A stretch of DNA of 6,545 nt. It comes from Chloroflexota bacterium. Its GTDB lineage: Bacteria; Chloroflexota; Anaerolineae; B4-G1; SLSP01. Position numbers and translations under genes: made by a program. Location: positions 1 to 6,545 of the forward strand of contig JAKJAE010000158.1 in NCBI GenBank assembly GCA_022707665.1, written 5' to 3'. Each line of letters begins with the position of its first letter. Within the stretch, counting starts at the first letter, position 1. The notes below the pieces were generated by a model. The model was not told the DNA's origin and ran no database searches. It worked only from the letters and a program-made list of their open reading frames with translations. Positions 1 to 5,585 of the stretch are shown piece after piece.

Positions 1-1
1 C

Positions 2-1930
2 GAGCAGTACATTCGTGAGTTGGCCTTCTTTGGCGCCAACAGCATCGAGATCCTTCCTCCGCGAACCGACGATGAACTCACCAATGCCCTGATGCCACTG
101 CCGCCGATGGAGATGATGGTGGCATTGGATGAGATCATTGCACGCTACGGTCTGGACGTTTGGCTCTGGTATCCGAACATGGGAGACGATGTTGCCGATC
201 CGGCGTGCATCAAGGCAGAGCTTGCGGAGCGTGCGGAAGTCTTCGGCCATCTGAGCCGCCTCGATCACGTTTTCATCCCTGGTGGTGATCCGGGAAACCT
301 CGCGCCTGATCAGCTCTTCACCTGGTCCGCCAGGGTAGCTGAGGTCCTGCACGCCTACCACCCGAACGCCCGGATCTGGCTGTCGCCGCAGGCATTCCGG
401 CCTGACGCCACGTGGTTGAAGGGGTTCTTCGCTCAGGTCGACGAGGAGCCCGAGTGGCTCGGGGGGATCGTCTTTGCGCCCTGGGTGCCGGTGTCACTCC
501 CGGAGCTTCGCGCACGCATCCCGGCGCGCTATCCGATCCGGCGCTATCCTGACATCACCCACAGCCTGCAGTGTCAGTATCCGGTACCGGAGTGGGATCT
601 GGCGCTTGCGCTGACGCACGGTCGCGAGGGCATCAACCCGCGGCCGGTGGCGATGAAGGAGATTCACAACCGATTGCGGACCTATGCCACGGGGAGCATC
701 ACCTATTCCGAGGGCGTCAACGACGACGTGAACAAGTTCGTCTGGGCTGATCAGGACTGGGACCCGACCATGCCGGTCTCGGAGACGCTGCGCGACTACG
801 TGCGGCTGTTCATTGCACCTGATTGCGAAGCGCGGCTCGCTCAGGGTTTCCTGGCTCTCGAGGAGAACTGGCGGGGGCCCTTGGTGCTCAACACCGGCGT
901 CGAGGCCACACTTCAGCACTGGCAGTTTGAGGCCACGCACGCTCCGGAGGGCGTTCTGGACAACTACCGGTTCCAGATGGGGTTGTTGCGGGCCTATTGC
1001 GATGCCTACGTGCGGCGTCGCCTGATCTACGAGACCGAATTGCTCGAGCAGGCCTATGATGCGCTCCGTAACGCGGGGCAGACCAGCGTGCGCGCCGCGC
1101 TGTCGAGAGCGGAGGCCGTGCTCGACCGCGCTCACACCGCGCTGGTGGCGCAGGAGATGCGCGTTCGGTTGCGCGCATGGTGTGACCAACTGGCAGATGC
1201 GCTGTTTGCCTCGGTCTCGTTGCAGTCTTCGGTTCCGCGGCACGGGGCGCAGTCGTGGGGGCGCGGGGCTTTCCTCGATGGGATGGATCTCCCGCTGAAC
1301 GATGCGACGTGGCTCTGGCAGCGACTGAGCGAGATCCGTGCACTCTCTGATGAGGCCGAACAGCTTGCAGCGGTCGATGCGCTCCTGCACCGAGCCGATC
1401 CTGGTCCCGGTGGGCGTTACCAGGATCTGGGGGCACCGGGGTCGCTGCGCATCACGATAGGCGGCGAGCCCTGGGAGAGGGATCCGGGATACCTGTCTTC
1501 ACCCTTTGTTGGATATGACATGGCGGGCATTGCGAGGCTTCACGCTGGGAGCGCTGATCCAAGGCGCGCTCTTGCGCCTCCAGTTGCTCAGTTGCGGCAG
1601 CTTTGCACCCACTACATGACGCCGCTGACCGTGCGGTTGGACCACCTTGACCCGAGTGCCTATACACTGCGCGTTGCTTATGGCGTTACGCCTGCGTCGA
1701 TTTCACTAACCGTGAACGGTGTGCCGCTCGTGCCGGCGTTCTGCCGTGAGGCAGAGCACACCTGCACCTATAGGATTCCGGCAGAGCTCACAGCAGAAGG
1801 CGCGCTCGTGCTTACCTGGTGTGCAGCTCCGGGCGAGCGCGGTGTGCGTGTGGCAGAGCTCTGGCTCTCGCTGGCACCAGGCAGGACTGATCTCTCTGAC
1901 TTGACATCCGGGCAATCGGTCGTATCATAA
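2..1930 (+). CDS. Glycoside-hydrolase-like TIM-barrel protein, 5' end cut by window
   Basis: The frame is open from the first complete codon at position 2, and the residues before the TTG at 20 (EQYIRE) continue the helix naturally, so the true start lies left of the window and TTG 20 is probably not a start. 642 residues are visible. The first 260 or so look like a TIM barrel: alternating strands such as FFGANSIEILPP (9-20) and YGLDVWLWYP (49-58), then FIPGGDPG (91-98), PDITHS (183-188) and YSEGVNDDVNK (235-245). The conserved acidic and histidine residues in these loops suggest an active site. A helical region follows (about 260-470). The last 100 or so residues are beta-rich and resemble a carbohydrate-binding-type sandwich. 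The overall pattern recalls alpha-glucuronidase and hexosaminidase-type hydrolases, but I cannot name a family or substrate; the hydrolase function is inference. No signal peptide can be judged because the N-terminus is missing. It is on the opposite strand from the inositol genes, so a shared role is not shown. Confidence 0.8.
   Translation, partial: EQYIRELAFFGANSIEILPPRTDDELTNALMPLPPMEMMVALDEIIARYGLDVWLWYPNMGDDVADPACIKAELAERAEVFGHLSRLDHVFIPGGDPGNLAPDQLFTWSARVAEVLHAYHPNARIWLSPQAFRPDATWLKGFFAQVDEEPEWLGGIVFAPWVPVSLPELRARIPARYPIRRYPDITHSLQCQYPVPEWDLALALTHGREGINPRPVAMKEIHNRLRTYATGSITYSEGVNDDVNKFVWADQDWDPTMPVSETLRDYVRLFIAPDCEARLAQGFLALEENWRGPLVLNTGVEATLQHWQFEATHAPEGVLDNYRFQMGLLRAYCDAYVRRRLIYETELLEQAYDALRNAGQTSVRAALSRAEAVLDRAHTALVAQEMRVRLRAWCDQLADALFASVSLQSSVPRHGAQSWGRGAFLDGMDLPLNDATWLWQRLSEIRALSDEAEQLAAVDALLHRADPGPGGRYQDLGAPGSLRITIGGEPWERDPGYLSSPFVGYDMAGIARLHAGSADPRRALAPPVAQLRQLCTHYMTPLTVRLDHLDPSAYTLRVAYGVTPASISLTVNGVPLVPAFCREAEHTCTYRIPAELTAEGALVLTWCAAPGERGVRVAELWLSLAPGRTDLSDLTSGQSVVS
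1901..1928 (+). promoter_or_regulatory. Candidate sigma70 promoter inside the end of the upstream gene
   Basis: A perfect -35 hexamer TTGACA (1901-1906) is followed after 16 bases by TATCAT (1923-1928), five of six matches to the -10 consensus. Initiation would fall near 1935, just after the stop codon of the upstream gene and before the hairpin at 1951-1974. It is well placed to transcribe the small zinc-ribbon gene. The hexamers are read directly from the sequence; promoter activity is inferred. Confidence 0.5.
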
Positions 1931-1950
1931 ACCTACCTTAGGTCTCTGAC

Positions 1951-1977
1951 AGCCACGGGTGAATTGCCGTGGCTTTT
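1951..1977 (+). terminator. Rho-independent terminator or attenuator after the hydrolase-like gene
   Basis: AGCCACGG (1951-1958) pairs perfectly with CCGTGGCT (1967-1974) around an 8-base loop, and the stem runs into four T residues (1974-1977), then GTGTGT. It lies 20 bases after the stop codon at 1930, so it probably ends that transcript. Because a good promoter lies upstream of it at 1901-1928, it could also act as an attenuator for the zinc-ribbon gene. The short T-run suggests incomplete termination. Confidence 0.6.
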
Positions 1978-1986
1978 GTGTGTAAG

Positions 1987-2022
1987 ACCTGGGCTCGGCG
2001 AGGCAGATGGCACGTCCCAGGG
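1987..2022 (+). other. Stem-loop in the leader of the zinc-ribbon gene
   Basis: CCTGGG (1988-1993) can pair with CCCAGG (2016-2021) across a 22-base loop, in the untranslated stretch between the hairpin at 1951-1974 and the start codon at 2064. It matches no riboswitch or leader class I recognise. A six-pair stem with a large loop can occur by chance in GC-rich sequence, so any role is speculative. Confidence 0.25.
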
Positions 2023-2063
2023 CGTGCGATTCTTATAGGAACTCACGAAAGGGTGCAAGCACG

Positions 2064-2228
2064 ATGGGAAAACAGCATCGCGGGAAGGGCATTCGGGATA
2101 TGGTGAGACATGGGCGGGGAACTTGTCCTGTCTGCGGTACGACGGCCATCAAGGTCCTCTACGAGCGCACGACCAAAGACGGCGCGAAGATCAAGGTCTG
2201 CAAACGCTGTCGGAATAAACCTGTCTAG
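2064..2228 (+). CDS. Small basic zinc-ribbon protein, 54 residues
   Basis: The chosen ATG at 2064 follows a GAAAGGG ribosome-binding site (2047-2053). An in-frame ATG at 2007 would add 19 residues that lack the protein's regular character and would lie in the leader, so it is less likely. The protein starts with a strongly basic segment (MGKQHRGKGIRD) and then carries CPVC (C21, C24) and CKRC (C46, C49). These two knuckles, 21 residues apart, form a classic four-cysteine zinc ribbon. A short beta hairpin (IKVLYERTTKDGAKIKV) lies between them. Size, charge and fold resemble small zinc-ribbon ribosomal proteins such as L32 or L33, and a ribosome- or RNA-associated role is a reasonable inference, but it is not recognisably any of them. 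It has its own possible promoter and strong terminator, so it is probably a single-gene unit. Confidence 0.85.
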   Translation: MGKQHRGKGIRDMVRHGRGTCPVCGTTAIKVLYERTTKDGAKIKVCKRCRNKPV

Positions 2229-2245
2229 GTTTCATAGGTTGAGAG

Positions 2246-2275
2246 ACGCCCCCCTAAAGGGGGCGTTTTTCGTTT
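2246..2275 (+). terminator. Strong Rho-independent terminator of the zinc-ribbon gene
   Basis: ACGCCCCC (2246-2253) pairs perfectly with GGGGGCGT (2259-2266) around the 5-base loop CTAAA, followed by TTTTT (2266-2270) and CGTTT. It starts 17 bases after the stop codon at 2228. On the minus strand the stem is followed by CTCTC rather than a T-run, so it is a poor terminator for the converging transporter gene. Confidence 0.92.
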
Positions 2276-2285
2276 CAGGGCGTTG

Positions 2286-2303
2286 CCCCTCTTCGGGGGA
2301 TCA
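2286..2303 (-). terminator. Weak candidate hairpin after the transporter gene
   Basis: Read leftwards just beyond the transporter stop codon, CCCC pairs with GGGG around the loop GAAGA (plus-strand CCCC at 2287-2290 and GGGG at 2296-2299). No T-run follows directly, so it is at best a weak terminator or a 3'-end stabilising hairpin for the minus-strand operon. Confidence 0.25.
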
Positions 2304-2306
2304 TCT

Positions 2307-3500
2307 CTAGCCGTGGGCGTGATCGAGATGACGGAAGTACGAGGCGACAACGAGCACGCCGGCCAGTCCCAGCACTGATGCTACGGCAAAAGGTAGGCCG
2401 GCGCTCATTTCTACGAGAACGCCACCCACAAGAATGCTCAGGACCATGGCCATGTTCCATACAAGGGCCAAAGCTCCCAGAACGCGCCCCTGTTCGTGGT
2501 GTGAGGTTGCCCCAGAGACAAGGACCAGCATCATCGTCGACAGTGACCACGCCGCAGCCACGCCCAGGCAGCCAAAGGCAAACAGTCCCCACGGCTGCCT
2601 GGCGAGAACCGCCTGTCCCAGGGCTGCCAGCGCTACGGCCCCCATGGCGATCTGCGTCGGCGTCTGCGGTCCCACGCGATCGGCGAAACGCCCCGTGACA
2701 AGCTGCGCTAACGTCGCAAGCACCTGACTGGTTGTGGCAAACGCAGCAACGGAGATCTTCGTGCCAGTCTCGGCGTAGATCAGGAGCGGAATGAGCACGC
2801 CACTCATCCCATAGTAGCACGTTGGCAGGAAGCGCATCAGCCCCAGGCGCACGATGAGCGGCTGTCGTACCACGTGTAGATACCCTGCGAGCGCCCTGTG
2901 CCAGGGCAGTCGGTCCTGGTCTGCCTGTCGCTGCTGGTGGCTCGGCATCAGGGCCACGGCCAGGACCAGGTTGAATGCGGCAAAGCCGATCAACCAGGTG
3001 GCAAAGACGGTATAGCCGCGTGTATCGAGGATATGACCGGCGAAGGGGCTGCCCAGGGCGCCGCCGAGCGTGAACCCCCAATGGTAGAAAGCCGAGATCG
3101 TGCCAATATGCCGATTTCCTGCGGCACGAATCAGATAGCTCTGCGCTCCCAGAGACTCAAGGCTCGTGGCCAGCCCACTGATCACCCACAAGGTTCCTAC
3201 GAGCCAAGGGGCGTGCGCCAGGAAGGCTGCGCTGCTCACAACAAAACAGCCCAGGCCGATCACGAGCGTCCATTTGCGACCGAGGGTGTCGGTGAGACCT
3301 CCTCCCACCATCGCAGCTACCATGCCGGCGACCTGGGCAATCGAGACCAGTGACGATGCGAAGGCGGCGGTGGCCCCCAGAGAGTCACTGATGTAGATGG
3401 GGAAGAAGTAGCGCTGGGCAGAGACGACAATGCCGTTAAGGAGTTGCACCAACAGCAATACGGCGATCGGTCCGAGGCGCCCGGGCATGACCCGTTGCAC
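2307..3500 (-). CDS. MFS transporter, candidate inositol-pathway carrier
   Basis: This is a 397-residue hydrophobic protein with the pattern of 12 membrane helices in two halves and a charged cytoplasmic loop near residues 186-205 (HQQRQADQDR). The MFS signature after helix 2 is present as GGLTDTLGRK (67-76), and a degenerate copy, GRFADRVG (270-277), follows in the second half. It lacks the sugar-porter PESPR-type motif, so it belongs with the drug/metabolite-type branch, and the substrate cannot be read from the sequence. The GTG at 3500 is chosen because it lies 10 bases after the iolO stop with AAGG upstream; ATG at 3488 is the alternative. A longer form from 3569 would overlap iolO by 59 bases with no added family residues. 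Its place as the last gene after iolMNO suggests it imports the pathway's substrate or a related polyol, but export of a by-product is also possible. Confidence 0.85.
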   Translation of the reverse strand: MQRVMPGRLGPIAVLLLVQLLNGIVVSAQRYFFPIYISDSLGATAAFASSLVSIAQVAGMVAAMVGGGLTDTLGRKWTLVIGLGCFVVSSAAFLAHAPWLVGTLWVISGLATSLESLGAQSYLIRAAGNRHIGTISAFYHWGFTLGGALGSPFAGHILDTRGYTVFATWLIGFAAFNLVLAVALMPSHQQRQADQDRLPWHRALAGYLHVVRQPLIVRLGLMRFLPTCYYGMSGVLIPLLIYAETGTKISVAAFATTSQVLATLAQLVTGRFADRVGPQTPTQIAMGAVALAALGQAVLARQPWGLFAFGCLGVAAAWSLSTMMLVLVSGATSHHEQGRVLGALALVWNMAMVLSILVGGVLVEMSAGLPFAVASVLGLAGVLVVASYFRHLDHAHG

Positions 3501-3510
3501 GGCTTCTACC

Positions 3511-4323
3511 TTACGGTTGCAGTAGGGGGGCCATGTGCGCGATGGCGCGCTGCGCTGCGATGCTGGCATCGGGCTTGGGCATGAACTCGCCTGATATCCA
3601 GCCCCTGTACCCGATCTCCCGCAACGTGGCTACGATGCTGGCGAAATCGAGATGCCCGGCGCCGGGATACCAACGGTTCGAATCCGCCACGTGGAAGTGG
3701 AAGATGCGCTCCCCGCACGCGCGGATGCTGCTCTCGAGACTGCGCTCCTCGATGTTCATATGGAACGTGTCGAGAAGCAGTCCCACGTTAACCATCCCGA
3801 CGTCATCCAGGAAGGCCAGGCCCTGTTCCGCCGAGTGGATCAGGTCCGTCTCGTAGCGGTTGAGCGGCTCGATGGCAAATCGAACACTCGTCCCGTGTGC
3901 GGCCTCCCCACAGGCCTGCATCGCTTCCCTGAAATAGGCCATCGAGCGATCGTGGCTCTGTCGCTGAGGCGTAATCCCGCGAATAAGCCCGATGATGATC
4001 ACGGCACTGAACCGCTCAGCCAGCGGGATGTGGCCCTGGATCCGGGCGATGGCTGCAGCGCGCACGGTCGCATCATCGCTCGTGAACGATAGATGCTCTT
4101 CGCCCCATGCCTGACCGGTGCCGATGGCGGGCACCCCGAGCCTGTGCTCGCTCACGACGCGGGTGAGCGCATCGGCATCGACCAGGGCGGGATCACGGAT
4201 GGCCAACTCCACGCCGTCGTAGCCCCACGCCGCGATCCTGGCGACGTTGGCCTCGAAGTCGCCCTTGAGGGCGACGGCTTCGAACTGAGCCTGATGGGTA
4301 GACAGGACGAGGCTTAGCTTCAC
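3511..4323 (-). CDS. iolO: 5-keto-L-gluconate epimerase (IolO), sugar isomerase TIM barrel
   Basis: The protein is 270 residues, the length I recall for Thermotoga maritima IolO (TM0416), and shares long motifs with it: MKLSLVLST at the start, VELAIRDP (38-45), AIGTGQA (66-72), VIIIGLIRG (108-116), IEPLNRYETD (151-160), DTFHMNIEE (185-193) and HFHVADSNRW (209-218). It is a xylose-isomerase-like barrel. The expected metal ligands are E152, D185, H211 and E246 in GEFM. In the described pathway it converts 5-keto-L-gluconate to D-tagaturonate in the cytoplasm, feeding the hexuronate route. The GTG start at 4323 is fixed by a GGAGGAGG ribosome-binding site six bases away and by the family N-terminus; an upstream ATG at 4368 would add 15 unrelated residues and place the start before that site. 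It follows iolN after a 116-base gap holding a long hairpin and precedes the transporter by 10 bases. Recognition is from memory of the family. Confidence 0.9.
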   Translation of the reverse strand: MKLSLVLSTHQAQFEAVALKGDFEANVARIAAWGYDGVELAIRDPALVDADALTRVVSEHRLGVPAIGTGQAWGEEHLSFTSDDATVRAAAIARIQGHIPLAERFSAVIIIGLIRGITPQRQSHDRSMAYFREAMQACGEAAHGTSVRFAIEPLNRYETDLIHSAEQGLAFLDDVGMVNVGLLLDTFHMNIEERSLESSIRACGERIFHFHVADSNRWYPGAGHLDFASIVATLREIGYRGWISGEFMPKPDASIAAQRAIAHMAPLLQP

Positions 4324-4337
4324 AATACACCTCCTCC
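4324..4337 (-). promoter_or_regulatory. Strong ribosome-binding site of iolO
   Basis: Read on the minus strand, GGAGGAGG (4330-4337) lies six bases before the GTG at 4323. It is among the strongest sites in the window and decides the GTG start over the upstream ATG. It may let iolO be translated independently of iolN despite the hairpin between them. Confidence 0.85.
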
Positions 4338-4340
4338 GGT

Positions 4341-4368
4341 ATGGTATGGCGATGGAGCGACAGGTCAA
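4341..4368 (-). promoter_or_regulatory. Weak internal promoter candidate before iolO
   Basis: On the minus strand TTGACC (4363-4368) is followed after 16 bases by TACCAT (4341-4346). The -35 matches five of six consensus bases and the -10 four of six. Initiation would fall near 4334, inside the ribosome-binding site, which argues against it as the main iolO promoter. Confidence 0.2.
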
Positions 4369-4420
4369 TAAGGGGATAGGGGCTTGCTATCAGGGGCAAG
4401 CCCTTATCCCCTGTTGCCTG
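4361..4420 (-). repeat. Long inverted repeat (hairpin) between iolN and iolO
   Basis: The core arms at 4371-4386 and 4397-4412 pair at 15 of 16 positions around a 10-base loop. Pairing extends imperfectly outward: CAGGTCAA at 4361-4368 faces TTGCCTG at 4414-4420. The leftward transcript has only TTATT after the stem, not a real T-run, so it is unlikely to be an efficient terminator. It may be a transcript-processing or stability element between cistrons, a partial attenuator, or a copy of a dispersed palindromic (REP/MITE-like) repeat. A second copy is not present in this window. Confidence 0.75.
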
Positions 4421-4439
4421 TTCGCTGACCGCCGCTCCC

Positions 4440-5570
4440 TTAGCCGCTGAACGTGTCCTGCCCGATGCGCGGCAGTGCGTACACGGGGCGCCAGCCCTCG
4501 CTCATCGGCTCTTTCAGGAAAGGCGCCATCTCCTCATCCGTGCGGAGTGTGAACTCCTCCACGGGCGGCACGGTGCCGGGCGGGAAGGCCTCGAGGATCT
4601 GGTCGTTGAGCAACGTCAGGTAGCGCAGGATGGCCGCGAGAGGTCGCTTGGCCTTCTGGGGATCGCCGTGGGTTGCCTTACCCACCACGCCCTCCGGCGT
4701 GCCTGCCATCTCGATCGCGGATTGCCCTTCGCCCTCTGACCAGCGGCACGGCCGACTGAAAGGGTCGACCGACTTGTCGAAGTGCCCATCGGGAAGCCAG
4801 CTCTTGCCCTCGGTGTCGACGGCGTAGGCCATATCCACCATCTCGGGGTGAAGGTAGAGGCCCAAGGAGGTCTCGGATTCGTCAGCGTGGACGAAGTTGG
4901 TGTCCCACTTTCCACCACGCTCCTTGGTACGGAAGAACTCGCGCACCGCACGGTGCCAGTCAATCACGCGGTAGACGCCCGGAAGCTGGTAGCGCTTGCA
5001 GAACTGTTGGATCGCGGACTCCAACACCCAGAGTTGTCCGTGGTTGTTGAGGATGATCTGTTTGCGGAAGCCATCGTTCCAGAGCCCCAGCATCACGTCG
5101 ATCATCTGCTCACGGAGTACGTTCTCACGCACGATGACGGTGCCCGGCATGCCCAGGTGGTGGTAGGGGTGCGCCCCATACATGACGGGCGGTAATGCAA
5201 GGGCGACCGGAGCGCCGCGCCTGGCGGTGTAGCGTCGTACACCTTCGCAGATCTGGCTCACGTAGAGCGTGTCCGACGCGCTGGGCATGTGTTGACCGTG
5301 AAGCTCTGTGCTCCCTACGGGGATCAGCACGATGTCGTTCTTCTTACGGTTCTGCTCCACTTGCCAGCGGATGGTTGTCTGGATGTACGAACCTGCTTTG
5401 CCCCACTCGACGGGTGAGGGCATCCCGTATTCCGCCAGGATGGCGTCGATCTCGGCATCGCTGGCATCCCAGATCTCCTTTTTCAGGCGTCCGACTGTGT
5501 TGTCCTCGAAGAAGAGATCGGGTTGATCGGTGGCAAGCAGGCCCGCCGGAACTGGTTTTGTGTGTGTCAT
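4440..5570 (-). CDS. iolN: Creatininase-family diketo-inositol hydrolase (IolN)
   Basis: The protein has 376 residues and a creatininase-family core. GSTELHGQHMPSASD (86-100) gives the metal-binding E89, H91 and D100 with the E-to-D spacing of 11 seen in creatininase. YGAHPYHHLGMPGT (131-144) is the second conserved loop, NNHGQ (175-179) carries the next histidine, and HADESETS (228-235) supplies the late glutamate. It is longer than a typical 250-residue member, with an N-terminal extension of about 75 residues and a C-terminal tail after 310. In the Thermotoga pathway IolN hydrolyses the diketo-inositol made by IolM, opening the ring to 5-keto-L-gluconate. The assignment rests on the fold plus its place between iolM and iolO; the fold alone would allow an amidohydrolase of another substrate. 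The ATG at 5570 follows AAGGAG, which overlaps the iolM stop codon, and the gap between the two genes is only 12 bases. Confidence 0.85.
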   Translation of the reverse strand: MTHTKPVPAGLLATDQPDLFFEDNTVGRLKKEIWDASDAEIDAILAEYGMPSPVEWGKAGSYIQTTIRWQVEQNRKKNDIVLIPVGSTELHGQHMPSASDTLYVSQICEGVRRYTARRGAPVALALPPVMYGAHPYHHLGMPGTVIVRENVLREQMIDVMLGLWNDGFRKQIILNNHGQLWVLESAIQQFCKRYQLPGVYRVIDWHRAVREFFRTKERGGKWDTNFVHADESETSLGLYLHPEMVDMAYAVDTEGKSWLPDGHFDKSVDPFSRPCRWSEGEGQSAIEMAGTPEGVVGKATHGDPQKAKRPLAAILRYLTLLNDQILEAFPPGTVPPVEEFTLRTDEEMAPFLKEPMSEGWRPVYALPRIGQDTFSG

Positions 5571-5585
5571 GGGGTCGTCTCCTTA
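5571..5585 (-). promoter_or_regulatory. iolN ribosome-binding site overlapping the iolM stop codon
   Basis: On the minus strand the stop codon TAA of iolM (5583-5585) runs directly into GGAG, forming TAAGGAG eight bases before the iolN ATG. This tight junction indicates cotranscription and probably translational coupling of the two genes. Confidence 0.75.

Noticed and set aside
494..1390. 298-residue open frame on the minus strand
   Set aside because: It lies wholly opposite the hydrolase-like gene, has no ribosome-binding site of note, and its composition (rich in R, P, Q, H) is typical of an antisense shadow of a GC-rich gene.
1931..2063. Possible tRNA or known riboswitch in the gap before the zinc-ribbon gene
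   Set aside because: The stems present do not form a cloverleaf, there is no T-loop GGTTCRA-like sequence, and no known riboswitch core was recognised.
2275..3081. 268-residue open frame on the minus strand
   Set aside because: It is an alternate frame of the MFS gene, arginine- and glycine-rich without membrane segments or motifs, while the frame used for the transporter shows clear MFS features.
4324..4368. ATG 15 codons upstream of iolO as its start
   Set aside because: The added residues are not family-like, and the strong GGAGGAGG site lies downstream of this ATG and six bases before the GTG, which also matches the family N-terminus.
4782..5195. 137-residue open frame on the plus strand
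   Set aside because: It is antisense to iolN, which has clear catalytic motifs in the opposite frame; no promoter or ribosome-binding site supports it.
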